A DNA stretch of 15,874 nt from Erysipelothrix sp. UBA3383. Its GTDB lineage: Bacteria; Bacillota_I; Bacilli_A; Erysipelotrichales; Erysipelotrichaceae. Position 1 is the stretch's first letter, and each line of letters opens with the position of its first letter. Positions 1-7,542 of this stretch are shown here, piece by piece. The translations under genes and the position numbers were made by a program. The notes under the pieces were generated by a model. The model did no database searches. It saw only the letters and a list, made by a program, of their open reading frames with translations, and was not told the DNA's origin. The DNA lies in NCBI GenBank assembly GCA_002358955.1, contig DEPV01000114.1, positions 1 to 15,874 on the forward strand. The letters run 5' to 3'.

Positions 1-53
1 ATGTGTCATATCATTCATCAAAAAAAATTGCATTGTCATTTATCTTCATTAAA

Positions 54-66
54 AACATTATACAGT
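54..66 (-). promoter_or_regulatory. Possible promoter -10 region reading out of the left edge
   Basis: On the minus strand this stretch reads ACTGTATAATGTT, with a perfect TATAAT at 57-62. The same 13 bases recur at the thyA operon promoter (8425-8437). No good -35 hexamer is visible; a run of eleven A (plus strand) lies upstream instead. It would serve a minus-strand gene beyond the left edge of the window. A 12-codon ORF (49 down to 11) follows directly but has no ribosome site, so I do not call it. Confidence 0.4.
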
Positions 67-153
67 TAAATCAAAAAAAAAAAGGGATATTATTTTTATT
101 GTAATAATGGATCATTAAATTGGTTTAAAGCCGTTATTTTGAAGTCTACTCCA

Positions 154-198
154 TTAAAAAAACTCCATACGATGGATTCTTATACATGTATGGAGTTT
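154..198 (-). terminator. Rho-independent terminator of the thyA-deoC operon
   Basis: Perfect 11-bp inverted repeat: AAACTCCATAC at 160-170 and GTATGGAGTTT at 188-198, with a 17-nt loop. Read on the minus strand, the second arm runs into seven consecutive T. It lies about 75 bp past the deoC stop codon and no gene follows in that direction within the window. The stem is fairly AT-rich and the loop is long, so efficiency may be moderate. Confidence 0.75.
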
Positions 199-220
199 AA
201 GTAATGAACTCTAAAATTAT

Positions 221-266
221 AGTCTTGGAGTACAGAAGAAATGATACTTCTTCTATTTTACAGACT
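221..266. repeat. Nested inverted repeat just past deoC
   Basis: The inner arms AGAAGAA (234-240) and TTCTTCT (248-254) flank a 7-nt loop. The outer arms AGTCT (221-225) and AGACT (262-266) enclose them with internal loops of 8 and 7 nt. On the plus strand the outer arm is followed by TTTT; on the minus strand, the direction of the deoC transcript, no T-run follows. It most likely forms a hairpin in the operon's 3' untranslated end, ahead of the terminator at 154-198. No function is assigned. Confidence 0.4.
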
Positions 267-272
267 TTTTAA

Positions 273-935
273 TTAATAATCTGAATCGGATGATTCATCA
301 GCCATCAGGCTCACACCTGATGAAGTACCAATACGACTTGCTCCCGCTTCAATCATTGCTTTAAAGTCTTCTGGTGAGCGTACTCCCCCTGATGCTTTAA
401 CACCTAATTTATCGCCCACTGTTTGACGCATAAGACTTACTGCTTCAAGTGTAGCACCACCTGTACTAAAACCTGTTGATGTCTTAACAAAGTCAGCTCC
501 AGCTGCCATTGCAAGCTCTGATGCTTTAACAATCTCATCATTGCTTAGTAAACATGTTTCTAAAATAACTTTAAGAACATAGTCACCTGTTGCTTCTTTA
601 ATAGCTGCAATTTCAGATTGAATCTTATCGTATGCTTGATCTTTAATGTCAGATACGTTAATTACCATATCAATCTCAGTTGCACCATTCTTAATAGCAT
701 CTGTCGTTTCAAAGACTTTAGTAGCTTGTGTATTAGCCCCTAAAGGAAATCCAATGACAGTACAAACTGCAACATCTGTTCCTTTTAATTCTTGTGCAGC
801 AAGTGCTACAAAGTCTGGGTTAATGCACACAGACATAAAATCAAATTCTTTTGCTTCTTTGCACAGTTCAACAATTTGTGCTGAAGTTGCATTTTGTTTT
901 AACAGTGTATGATCAATGTATTTATTCAAATTCAT
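273..935 (-). CDS. deoC: Deoxyribose-phosphate aldolase
   Basis: DeoC cleaves 2-deoxy-D-ribose 5-phosphate to glyceraldehyde 3-phosphate and acetaldehyde in the cytosol, the last step of deoxynucleoside catabolism. The 220-residue protein has the normal length for the family and is a single TIM barrel. The Schiff-base lysine is K151 in VKTSTGF, the partner lysine is K180 in GVKASGGVR, and the catalytic aspartate is D89 in EIDMVINV. The start is fixed by AAAGGAG about 9 nt upstream of the ATG; this ribosome site lies inside the last codons of murE, which overlaps deoC by 14 bp. As the last gene of the operon it works with pdp upstream: pdp releases deoxyribose 1-phosphate, which a phosphopentomutase (not in this window) would convert into the DeoC substrate. 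Identity is near certain. Confidence 0.97.
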   Translation of the reverse strand: MNLNKYIDHTLLKQNATSAQIVELCKEAKEFDFMSVCINPDFVALAAQELKGTDVAVCTVIGFPLGANTQATKVFETTDAIKNGATEIDMVINVSDIKDQAYDKIQSEIAAIKEATGDYVLKVILETCLLSNDEIVKASELAMAAGADFVKTSTGFSTGGATLEAVSLMRQTVGDKLGVKASGGVRSPEDFKAMIEAGASRIGTSSGVSLMADESSDSDY

Positions 936-2376
936 AAGTAATTTCTCCTTTTAATATTCTTGAGGCACATACCTCATCACCCATGTATGGCTTCTTACTT
1001 GCCCCATGGTATTTGTATTTCTCATCACCCTTACCCAGTATTGCAACAGCATCACCAGGTTTAGCCATTGAGATTAATTTAGCAATTGCAGTCTCACGGT
1101 GTTCTAAAACCTCATAGTTATCATTCACAACTCCAGATACCATTTCAGCAGCGATGTCTTCAAATCTTTCGCCGCGGTTATCATGTTCTGTAAAGATTGT
1201 ATAATCTGCTAAAGACGTTCCTAGTTTTCCTAAGATAGGCCGTTTGAGTGCATCACGCCCTCCACCTGCCCCAAGGATACAGATGACTTTATTATCTTTA
1301 CTGATGACACTGCGTAAAAACTCTAAGTTTTTTTCAACACTATCGGGTGAGTGTGCATAATCAACATAAACTAAGAAGTTTTGGCCTTCATCAATCTTAT
1401 GAACACGTCCCTCAACTTGATTAATATCACGCAGTTCAGGAATGATTTTCTCAATTGGATATCCTTCTTGATGTAAGATTGCAATGATGTTAATTGCATT
1501 ATAGACGTTGAAGTGTGCTACAAAGTTTGAATAAACAGGATAGACTTTACCATCATGATGTAAATTAAATTCAGTATGCATTGGAAACAATTGGATATCC
1601 GTTGCACGATAATCCGCTTCATTCTCAATTCCTAAAGTAAAGACATGTTTGGGATTGTCTTCTAAAAGTTTGCGCCCATAAGCATCATCAATGTTGATGA
1701 AACGATTGCCTTCTGGATTCAGTCGATCAAAGAGCATTTTTTTATGCTTGAAGTATTGATCCATTGTATGGTGATAATCAAGATGATCATGACTCAAGTT
1801 CGTCCACGATGCATCATAGAAATCAATCGCATCAACACGTCGCAGTGCAAGCCCTTGTGAGCTGACTTCCTGGCATACTTCAGTTACACCTGACTCTACC
1901 ATCGTATGGTATAAGTTTTGTAGATAAATGATATCAGGTGTTGAGAAGTGTGGTGGTAAGATAACATCCCCATATTCTGCTGAAATGGTTCCTACATACC
2001 CTGCATTAACTCCAAATCGTCTTAAAATATTGTAAACAGTTTTAATGGTTGTAGACTTACCGTTGGTTCCTGTAATACTGTGAATCTTTAATTTTGCAGA
2101 TGGGTTATCAAAGAATATATTGGTTGTTTCATGAAGTGTTGTCATGGTATCTTCAACCTGGATATACTCAATGCCCTCTACTGGCTTATCAATAGGTTTA
2201 GAATGAACAATTGCCTTTGCTCCATTATCAATGGCTTGAGCAATGAAATCATGGCCATCATTGGTCAAACCTTTGATTGCAAAATAAAGTCCCGATTCAG
2301 TTTTTTCTCGAGAGTCTGATATCAGTTGTGTAATTTCTAAATCACTGGCATCAGCAAACATTTTACTTAATTTCAT
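922..2376 (-). CDS. murE: UDP-N-acetylmuramyl-tripeptide synthetase, MurE family
   Basis: This cytosolic Mur ligase adds the third, diamino acid to UDP-MurNAc-L-Ala-D-Glu using ATP. The 484 residues have the family order: an N-terminal UDP-binding domain (about 1-95), a central ATPase domain with the P-loop GTNGKST (103-109) and the SHDHLDYHHTMDQY stretch (195-208), and a C-terminal domain with VEGRVHKI (321-328), DYAHSPDS (339-346), GGGRDALKRP (371-380) and GKGDEKY (448-454). The position that selects the diamino acid, normally DNPR in DAP enzymes or DNPA in lysine enzymes, reads HDNRGER (398-404) here, so the added amino acid cannot be read off with confidence. The ATG overlaps the previous gene's TGA as ATGA and follows AGAGGAAA. 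The C-terminal 14 bp overlap deoC. Confidence 0.93.
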   Translation of the reverse strand: MKLSKMFADASDLEITQLISDSREKTESGLYFAIKGLTNDGHDFIAQAIDNGAKAIVHSKPIDKPVEGIEYIQVEDTMTTLHETTNIFFDNPSAKLKIHSITGTNGKSTTIKTVYNILRRFGVNAGYVGTISAEYGDVILPPHFSTPDIIYLQNLYHTMVESGVTEVCQEVSSQGLALRRVDAIDFYDASWTNLSHDHLDYHHTMDQYFKHKKMLFDRLNPEGNRFINIDDAYGRKLLEDNPKHVFTLGIENEADYRATDIQLFPMHTEFNLHHDGKVYPVYSNFVAHFNVYNAINIIAILHQEGYPIEKIIPELRDINQVEGRVHKIDEGQNFLVYVDYAHSPDSVEKNLEFLRSVISKDNKVICILGAGGGRDALKRPILGKLGTSLADYTIFTEHDNRGERFEDIAAEMVSGVVNDNYEVLEHRETAIAKLISMAKPGDAVAILGKGDEKYKYHGASKKPYMGDEVCASRILKGEITYEFE

Positions 2377-3083
2377 TTGCGTTTCCTCTGTACTTTCTTG
2401 ATGAATTTAGAATGGCAATACCCATACTCCATCGCTAAATCAATAAATTCATAATCTTTGAATTGTTCGAGTGCACGTGCTAATTCAACGGCGTGTTCAG
2501 GTGCAATCTGTGCTGTTTTTAAAAGTGGATAGGCAACCGCTTGATCATTTAAGCGATAAAAAATATTTGTATCTTCATCAAACATGATGACACTATCACT
2601 GCGCGACCCTAAACAAGGGTAACAAAAACTAGCAGCATAAGGTAACAATCCAAATTTCACCGGATCAATAATATCATTCTTAAATTCATGGGCTAACTTG
2701 AAGTATTGTGGCAATTCTAGAATCACCGTTTCCCGATCGTATAAGTTATTGAATAGAATATCAAAGATTGGAATGTAAATGCGTTCCCCTTCATATTCAA
2801 AGGTATGCAATTGATCACGTTTATCTTGGAAATCCAACTGGAATAATTTATTACGTTCTTTAAAACTTAAGTTGTCCCACATATCCAAATGCTGGTTACG
2901 AAAACTTTCAAATGAAGATTCAAAGCTTTCCTTTTGTGCAATGCTGTTTCGAATCATGAGTAGTTTTAAATAATGAATTAAGTCCTGTGGATACTTATAG
3001 CCAAACTTTTTATTAATCTCATCCAATTCCTTGAGCAGTGCTTTAGGCATTGTTTGAGAATGGTATTTTTGTAATAGGGTCAT
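2373..3083 (-). CDS. Hypothetical protein, 236 residues, between rsmE and murE
   Basis: I do not recognise this gene. The start at 3083 is chosen because AAAGGAGGTG precedes it and the ATG overlaps the rsmE stop as ATGA; a longer reading from a TTG at 3116 has no ribosome site. The predicted protein is soluble, with no signal peptide or membrane segment. Residues 1-95 look helical and charged (KALLKELDEINKKFGYKYPQ near 14-33). Residues 96-180 look more like a beta-rich fold, including GERIYIPIFDILF (99-111), ILELPQYFKLAHEF (121-134), FGLLPYAASFCYPCLGS (144-160, with a CxxC) and SVIMFDEDTNIFYRL (164-178). The tail is basic (KKVQRKRK). The pattern of LP, then a small open patch, then D..T...Y faintly recalls SMI1/KNR4 (SUKH) proteins, but this is weak. 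Tight coupling on both sides suggests a genuine, expressed housekeeping gene. Confidence 0.85.
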   Translation of the reverse strand: MTLLQKYHSQTMPKALLKELDEINKKFGYKYPQDLIHYLKLLMIRNSIAQKESFESSFESFRNQHLDMWDNLSFKERNKLFQLDFQDKRDQLHTFEYEGERIYIPIFDILFNNLYDRETVILELPQYFKLAHEFKNDIIDPVKFGLLPYAASFCYPCLGSRSDSVIMFDEDTNIFYRLNDQAVAYPLLKTAQIAPEHAVELARALEQFKDYEFIDLAMEYGYCHSKFIKKVQRKRK

Positions 3084-3778
3084 ACTTGCACCTCCTTTGC
3101 ATGGATGAGAACACAAGCCACCATCGATGCGGTTTCAGCACGTAGGACATGTTTTCCAATGCTTACGGGCTTAAAGCTTTCACTTTCAAAGAAGTCACGC
3201 TCCTTATCACTGTAGCCCCCTTCAGGACCAATGATGATACTGATGGACTCTTCATCCTTCATGATGGATTGTATGTGCTCTAAAGGCTTCACATCGGCAT
3301 ATAGATTAAGTTCTGATGTGTATTGAGGTATCTCATTCATGGTAATCACAGGTCCTACCTCAACAGCCTTATGACGGAATGATTGTTCGGATGCTTCTTT
3401 AGCAATCATGTTTAATCGTTCAATTTTACGATCGGAACGTTTTCCAAAATCTTTAACAACCCCATTTTGTGCACTGTATAAAACAATGCGGTCAACACCC
3501 ACTTCACATGCCTTTTGAATCATCCATTCTAAGCGTTCATTACGAATGAGTGAAGCAATTAATGTAATTTTTACTTTAGGTAGATCAAAGATAATATCTT
3601 CGATGAATTCTAAGGTGTTCAATTCATCATCTGCAAAAGCATAAATCCCTGCTTTACTCTTATCATCGACTAGGCGAACTTGATCCCCTTTACGCATGCG
3701 CAGTACCTTCAGACATTGATTGCGCTGATCACTACTTAGTCTTGCATCTTCAATGGATTCAATAAAAAATTGTTGCAT
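3080..3778 (-). CDS. rsmE: 16S rRNA (uracil1498-N3)-methyltransferase
   Basis: RsmE is a SPOUT methyltransferase that uses S-adenosylmethionine to methylate N3 of U1498 in 16S rRNA of the 30S subunit. The 232-residue length is typical. An N-terminal PUA-like RNA-binding part (about 1-65, with LKVLRMRKGDQVRLVD) is followed by the trefoil-knot domain. Signatures are KACEVGVDRI (89-98), EASEQSFR (128-135), IIGPEGGYSDKE (182-193) and the cofactor-loop motif VLRAETA (211-217). The ATG shares one base with the rluB stop (TAATG), and the ribosome site AAAGGAGG lies in the last codons of rluB. It sits with rluB in the operon, giving two adjacent rRNA-modifying enzymes. Confidence 0.96.
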   Translation of the reverse strand: MQQFFIESIEDARLSSDQRNQCLKVLRMRKGDQVRLVDDKSKAGIYAFADDELNTLEFIEDIIFDLPKVKITLIASLIRNERLEWMIQKACEVGVDRIVLYSAQNGVVKDFGKRSDRKIERLNMIAKEASEQSFRHKAVEVGPVITMNEIPQYTSELNLYADVKPLEHIQSIMKDEESISIIIGPEGGYSDKERDFFESESFKPVSIGKHVLRAETASMVACVLIHAKEVQV

Positions 3779-4518
3779 TAGCGCCCTCCTTTAGCTACTT
3801 TAAGCAGTTGTTTCACTTCATGGTCTTTCAGTGCTCGATATTGGCCTTGACTTAAATCATCAATCAATAAAGGGCCAATAGCATAGCGGTGTAATTTACG
3901 AACTGGTAAACTGTAATGTTTAAACATACGACGAATTTGTCTGTTCTTACCCTCATATAAGGTAATGCTAAATTGAGTACGGTTTTGTTTGGCATCATAA
4001 CGTACTGAAAAAATCTCTACCCCTTGATAATGAACCCCTTCAATACTGACACCACTGCTTAATTCATCAATAACACGTTGTGTTAACTTACCTGTTACAC
4101 CAACTCGGTATTTTTTAGGCATGTCATAACGAGGGTGTGTCATGATGTTTGCAAACTCGCCATCATTGGTAAGAATTAGAGCCCCTGTTGTTTCATAGTC
4201 AAGTCGTCCTACGGGGAAAATACGGTTTTTGTCCTGAATCAAATCAACCACACAAGTACGACCACGATCATCACTCACTGATGATAAGACTGCACGGGGT
4301 TTGTTGATGATGTAGTATACATTGGCAGTTTCTAAAGTGATGACTTTATTATTAACACGAACCACATCACCTGAAAATACTTGAACGCCTTGTTCAAGTA
4401 TTGTTTTACCATTCACACTGACCTTACCAGCTTCAATTAAAGCTTCAGCCTTACGTCGTGAACTGACACCACACATGGCGATGTATTTTTGAAGACGAAT
4501 ACTATTTGAAGAAGTCAT
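3778..4518 (-). CDS. rluB: Ribosomal large subunit pseudouridine synthase, RsuA/RluB family
   Basis: The enzyme isomerises a specific uridine to pseudouridine in rRNA; by family and by its position after scpB it is most likely the 23S enzyme RluB. The 246 residues hold an N-terminal S4 RNA-binding domain (about 7-60, IRLQKYIAMCGVSSRRKAE) and a catalytic domain with GRLDYETTGALILTNDG (104-120), in which D107 is the catalytic aspartate. The family C-terminal signature EGKNRQIRRMF is at 189-199. It starts 17 bp inside scpB, with AGAGGA ahead of the ATG, so translation is likely coupled. The order scpA-scpB-rluB is common in Bacillota. The exact uridine cannot be told from sequence alone, since RsuA, RluB, RluE and RluF share these motifs. 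Confidence 0.93.
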   Translation of the reverse strand: MTSSNSIRLQKYIAMCGVSSRRKAEALIEAGKVSVNGKTILEQGVQVFSGDVVRVNNKVITLETANVYYIINKPRAVLSSVSDDRGRTCVVDLIQDKNRIFPVGRLDYETTGALILTNDGEFANIMTHPRYDMPKKYRVGVTGKLTQRVIDELSSGVSIEGVHYQGVEIFSVRYDAKQNRTQFSITLYEGKNRQIRRMFKHYSLPVRKLHRYAIGPLLIDDLSQGQYRALKDHEVKQLLKVAKGGR

Positions 4519-5041
4519 TATTTTCCTCTAACATTTCTAGTTTAATCTCTGGTAATTCTTGCAAACTGGTTAATTTAAAGACATCCATAAATTGGTCGGT
4601 AACTTTATAAAGAATTGGTTTTCCAATGCTATCAGCACGACCTGCTTCTTGAATCAGATCCAAAGCTTCCAAACGTCGACACATCATATCTGAGTTAACA
4701 CCGCGTACCTCTTCAATTTCAAGACGTGTTACAGGTTGTTTATAGGCAATGATTGCCAAGGTCTCAAGGGCTGCTTGAGAGAGTTGTTTTGTTTTATTAA
4801 ATTGTAATAAATCAGTAATGGTTTCATGCAAGTGTGATTTGGTTACTAACTTTACAGAATCTGCAAAACGATGAATTTCCAGACCCCTGTTATGAGTACT
4901 GAGTACTTCTTGATACTCATCCAGTACATCATCCAAATCATTCACTTTAAGACCTAAAGCCATTGCTAATTGATCTTTTGAAATCCCTTCCTCACCAAAG
5001 GCAAACAACACGCCATCGATGATTTCAAAATGTTGCTTCAT
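4502..5041 (-). CDS. scpB: Segregation and condensation protein B
   Basis: ScpB binds ScpA as a dimer and joins SMC to form the bacterial condensin that compacts and segregates the chromosome. The 179 residues match the family length and contain two winged-helix domains, roughly 1-80 and 85-160. The second carries the hallmark stretch ALETLAIIAYKQPVTR (91-106) followed by EIEEVRGVNSD (108-118), then a GR..IGKPILY wing (134-145) and SLQELPEI near the end. The start, preceded by AAAGGAAAG, is 1 bp after the scpA stop, so the pair is co-translated at near equal levels. smc is not in the window. Confidence 0.96.
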   Translation of the reverse strand: MKQHFEIIDGVLFAFGEEGISKDQLAMALGLKVNDLDDVLDEYQEVLSTHNRGLEIHRFADSVKLVTKSHLHETITDLLQFNKTKQLSQAALETLAIIAYKQPVTRLEIEEVRGVNSDMMCRRLEALDLIQEAGRADSIGKPILYKVTDQFMDVFKLTSLQELPEIKLEMLEENNDFFK

Positions 5042-5042
5042 A

Positions 5043-5768
5043 CTAATACTTTCCTTTCAAAAACACGACGTCATCTTGGAAACTCAATCCCAACTCCCCC
5101 ATACGAATCATATCCAATGCTGCTAAAAAGGTAACAATGGCATGTTGTACCGATGGAGACTTTGAAAATAAGGTTTCAAGATCCATCATCACTTCATCTT
5201 TAAAGACACGACGAATATCATCAATCACATCTTCAACGGATAATTCCTTGGATTCAAACTGCATATCTAAAGGATGACTCAAACGAAAACGTTCCAATAC
5301 TTTAGCCATCGCATTCATCAAGTCATAGGGTGTTTGATCAAAACTCAAGGAATCATCCAGAGCAGATCTTAAATCTTTAAATAAAGCGGATGAAATGGGT
5401 TTGGAGTGTTGAAAGGAACGTTCTTCAAAACGTTCTGCCAATTCCAAACTGACATCTTTATAACGTTGGTATTCAATGAGTCGTTTTACCAAGTCATTTT
5501 CACTATCTTCAACATCATCAGCATCAAATTCACTACGATCACGCGGTAACAAACGTTTTGACTTATATTCAATAAGACCTGCTAATTCGCTTAAGTACTC
5601 TGATGCAATTTCCAACTTCTGATCACTTGCTGCATCAATAAAAGCAATGTATTGATCAGCAAGTTCTTCTATATTCAAATCAAATAAATCTAACTTTTTA
5701 TCTTTAATAAGAAACAGCATAAGATCAAGTGGACCTGAAAACTGTTCGATATCGATTTTAAAATCCAT
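5043..5768 (-). CDS. scpA: Segregation and condensation protein A
   Basis: ScpA is the kleisin of the SMC-ScpAB condensin: its N-terminus binds the neck of SMC, its middle binds the ScpB dimer, and its C-terminal winged helix binds the other SMC head. The 241 residues show the family N-terminus QFSGPLDLMLFLIKDKKLD (9-27) and ASEYLSELAGLIEYKSKRLL (55-74). A charged acidic linker follows (80-92), and the C-terminal winged-helix part is at about 170-241 (AIVTFLAALDMIRMGEL). AAGGAG lies 10 nt ahead of the ATG, and the gene begins 20 bp after the pdp stop, the widest gap inside the operon. Confidence 0.96.
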   Translation of the reverse strand: MDFKIDIEQFSGPLDLMLFLIKDKKLDLFDLNIEELADQYIAFIDAASDQKLEIASEYLSELAGLIEYKSKRLLPRDRSEFDADDVEDSENDLVKRLIEYQRYKDVSLELAERFEERSFQHSKPISSALFKDLRSALDDSLSFDQTPYDLMNAMAKVLERFRLSHPLDMQFESKELSVEDVIDDIRRVFKDEVMMDLETLFSKSPSVQHAIVTFLAALDMIRMGELGLSFQDDVVFLKGKY

Positions 5769-5788
5769 GATCTACAAACTCCTTATCA

Positions 5789-7087
5789 TTATAATATTGC
5801 AGCAATCAAATCAGGACTTTCTATCGCTTCTTGATTACTGATAAAGCATGCTTGTGCTGCTTTGATGTGGTCTTGTGTTATGGGTGATGAACTTTGTAAA
5901 ACACAGTATGCATCGCCCTTTTCAACATAATCACCGATTTGATAGTTCAGGGTAATTCCTGCTTTCATATCGATCACATCATCAACCGTTTGACGCCCTG
6001 CACCTAAGTGCATGGAGACAAGCCCTAATTCCAGTGCTTGAATGTTATGAATATAACCACTTTCAAGTGCCGGTACCACTTCACTGTAAGTTGCATGTGT
6101 AAATGCTTCTAAGTCATCAAAGACACTGATGTCACCACCCTGTGCTTTAATCCATGTTAAAAAGACTTCATAAGCACGACCTGATACCAATTGTTCTTGA
6201 GCAAGATCATAACCCGCCTCATCACTTTCAGCCAAACCTGCTTGACGCAGCATAATGCCTGCCGCCTTAAGACATAGATCTTCCAGTCCTTTAGGGCCTC
6301 TATTTAGTAGTGTATCCACTGCTTCTTTTACTTCAAGTGCATTTCCTATGGTATACCCTAATGGTTGATTCATATTGCTGATTAAAGCATTCATGGTCAA
6401 TCCTAAATTACGTCCAATCTGAATCATGGTATCTGCCAGTTCTTTGGCTTCTTGAGTGTTCTTCATGAACGCCCCTTCACCATATTTAACATCCAGTAAA
6501 ATACATTCTGCTCCACCTGCCAATTTCTTAGACATGATGGAAGATGCAATTAAAGGTACGGAGTCAACCGTTGCTGTAACATCACGCAAACTGTAAAGTA
6601 CCTTATCTGCATAAACTAAATTACCAGTTTGTCCAACAACTGCAACATTAATATCATTCACTTGTTTGATGAATGTTTCTGAATCAATATTAATGTTATA
6701 ACCCGGGATGGATTCTAATTTATCAAGTGTCCCTCCAGTATGCCCAAGACCTCGTCCTGACATCTTCGCAACTTTAGCTCCTGCTGCAGCTACAATGGGA
6801 CTTAGGATTAATGTGGTCTTATCACCCACACCACCCGTTGAGTGCTTATCCACTTTAGACCCTTGAATCTGTGAAAGATCCATGATGTCACCTGAATGAA
6901 GCATGCTTTCTGTAAGGTAAGTAGTTTCCTCATGACTCATGCCATTCAAACAAATTGCCATGAGTAAGGCTGAACTTTGATATTGCGGAATACTCTCTTC
7001 GACAATGCCATCAATCCAATATTGTATTTCTTCTTTTATTAACGATTTTTTAGATTTCTTTTTTTCTATAATATCAACAATATTCAT
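5789..7087 (-). CDS. pdp: Pyrimidine-nucleoside phosphorylase
   Basis: This cytosolic enzyme phosphorolyses uridine, thymidine or deoxyuridine to the free base and (deoxy)ribose 1-phosphate. The 432 residues fit the thymidine/pyrimidine phosphorylase family. A small helical domain is followed by the phosphate-binding KHSTGGVGDKTT (81-92) and the family signature MSGRGLGHTGGTLDKLESI (109-127). R168, S183 and K187 fall at the positions known to bind the pyrimidine in Bacillus-type PyNP. The C-terminal GDYVEKGDAYCVLQSSSP is the usual swivelling beta domain. The start has AAAGGAGAT upstream and lies 2 bp past the folA stop. Bacillota enzymes of this group usually act on both uridine and thymidine, so I prefer pdp to deoA, though specificity is not proven. 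With deoC and the nucleoside-type permease at the right edge it suggests nucleoside salvage. Confidence 0.95.
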   Translation of the reverse strand: MNIVDIIEKKKSKKSLIKEEIQYWIDGIVEESIPQYQSSALLMAICLNGMSHEETTYLTESMLHSGDIMDLSQIQGSKVDKHSTGGVGDKTTLILSPIVAAAGAKVAKMSGRGLGHTGGTLDKLESIPGYNINIDSETFIKQVNDINVAVVGQTGNLVYADKVLYSLRDVTATVDSVPLIASSIMSKKLAGGAECILLDVKYGEGAFMKNTQEAKELADTMIQIGRNLGLTMNALISNMNQPLGYTIGNALEVKEAVDTLLNRGPKGLEDLCLKAAGIMLRQAGLAESDEAGYDLAQEQLVSGRAYEVFLTWIKAQGGDISVFDDLEAFTHATYSEVVPALESGYIHNIQALELGLVSMHLGAGRQTVDDVIDMKAGITLNYQIGDYVEKGDAYCVLQSSSPITQDHIKAAQACFISNQEAIESPDLIAAIL

Positions 7088-7089
7088 GA

Positions 7090-7542
7090 TTATCTCCTTT
7101 CAAAGATTTTAAGGACAAAAGTTTCAAACGGTATTTTTTCAGTCTGCTTGAATTCTTTTGAATCAATTTCAGGGAAATGTGTATCCCCTTGTGTATTATC
7201 ATCAATGACGGAGATATAAATTTTTGATGCATAAGGCATCGCTTGTTTATAAATCTCGCCACCACCGCAAATTAAAATTTGCTCTTTTGTATTTTGATGC
7301 TCTTTTAAGTAGCTTTCAAAATCTTGAATCGAATTTTCAATCTCTGTGTTTCGTGTCACTGTAAGAATATTACGACCATCTAATGTTTTCGGCAATCCAT
7401 CTACCGTTTTACGTCCCATTACAATCGTCTGATTCATCGTAAGACGTCTAAAGAATTTATGATCTTCTTTATTACGCCATGGCATCACACCATTTAAACC
7501 AATCGTACGATTGTTATTCATTGCTAGTACTAATGTAATCAT
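7090..7542 (-). CDS. folA: Dihydrofolate reductase
   Basis: DHFR reduces dihydrofolate to tetrahydrofolate with NADPH, regenerating the cofactor that ThyA oxidises; the two genes are adjacent. The 150 residues are slightly short of the usual 158-165. The order is normal: LVLAMNNNRTIGLNGVMPWR (4-23), the catalytic acid D27, the NADPH-binding IVMGRKT (40-46) and CGGGEIY (92-98), and the C-terminal GDTHFPEI (119-126). Two positions that line the trimethoprim pocket are noteworthy: residue 28, normally leucine, is histidine, and residue 98 is tyrosine where Staphylococcus aureus DHFR has Phe98. The ATG shares a base with the thyA stop (TAATG). GGAAGG lies about 11 nt upstream, a comparatively weak ribosome site, so translation may depend on ribosomes finishing thyA. 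Confidence 0.96.
   Translation of the reverse strand: MITLVLAMNNNRTIGLNGVMPWRNKEDHKFFRRLTMNQTIVMGRKTVDGLPKTLDGRNILTVTRNTEIENSIQDFESYLKEHQNTKEQILICGGGEIYKQAMPYASKIYISVIDDNTQGDTHFPEIDSKEFKQTEKIPFETFVLKIFERR

Noticed and set aside
11..49. Possible 12-residue leader peptide or leaderless ORF after the TATAAT at 57-62
   Set aside because: No ribosome site and too short to judge; the downstream gene is outside the window.
67..84. A-rich tract near the left edge as a terminator T-run
   Set aside because: No adjacent GC-bearing hairpin; the flanking ATTATT/AATAAT pairing is too weak and too AT-rich to call.
646..912. Plus-strand ORF opposite deoC
   Set aside because: Antisense shadow of a clear deoC gene; no ribosome site and no recognisable protein features.
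2131..2319. Plus-strand ORF opposite murE
   Set aside because: Short antisense shadow of the murE N-terminal domain.
7074..7265. 63-residue minus-strand ORF in the folA/pdp junction
   Set aside because: Out of frame with folA and pdp, both of which are intact; no ribosome site.
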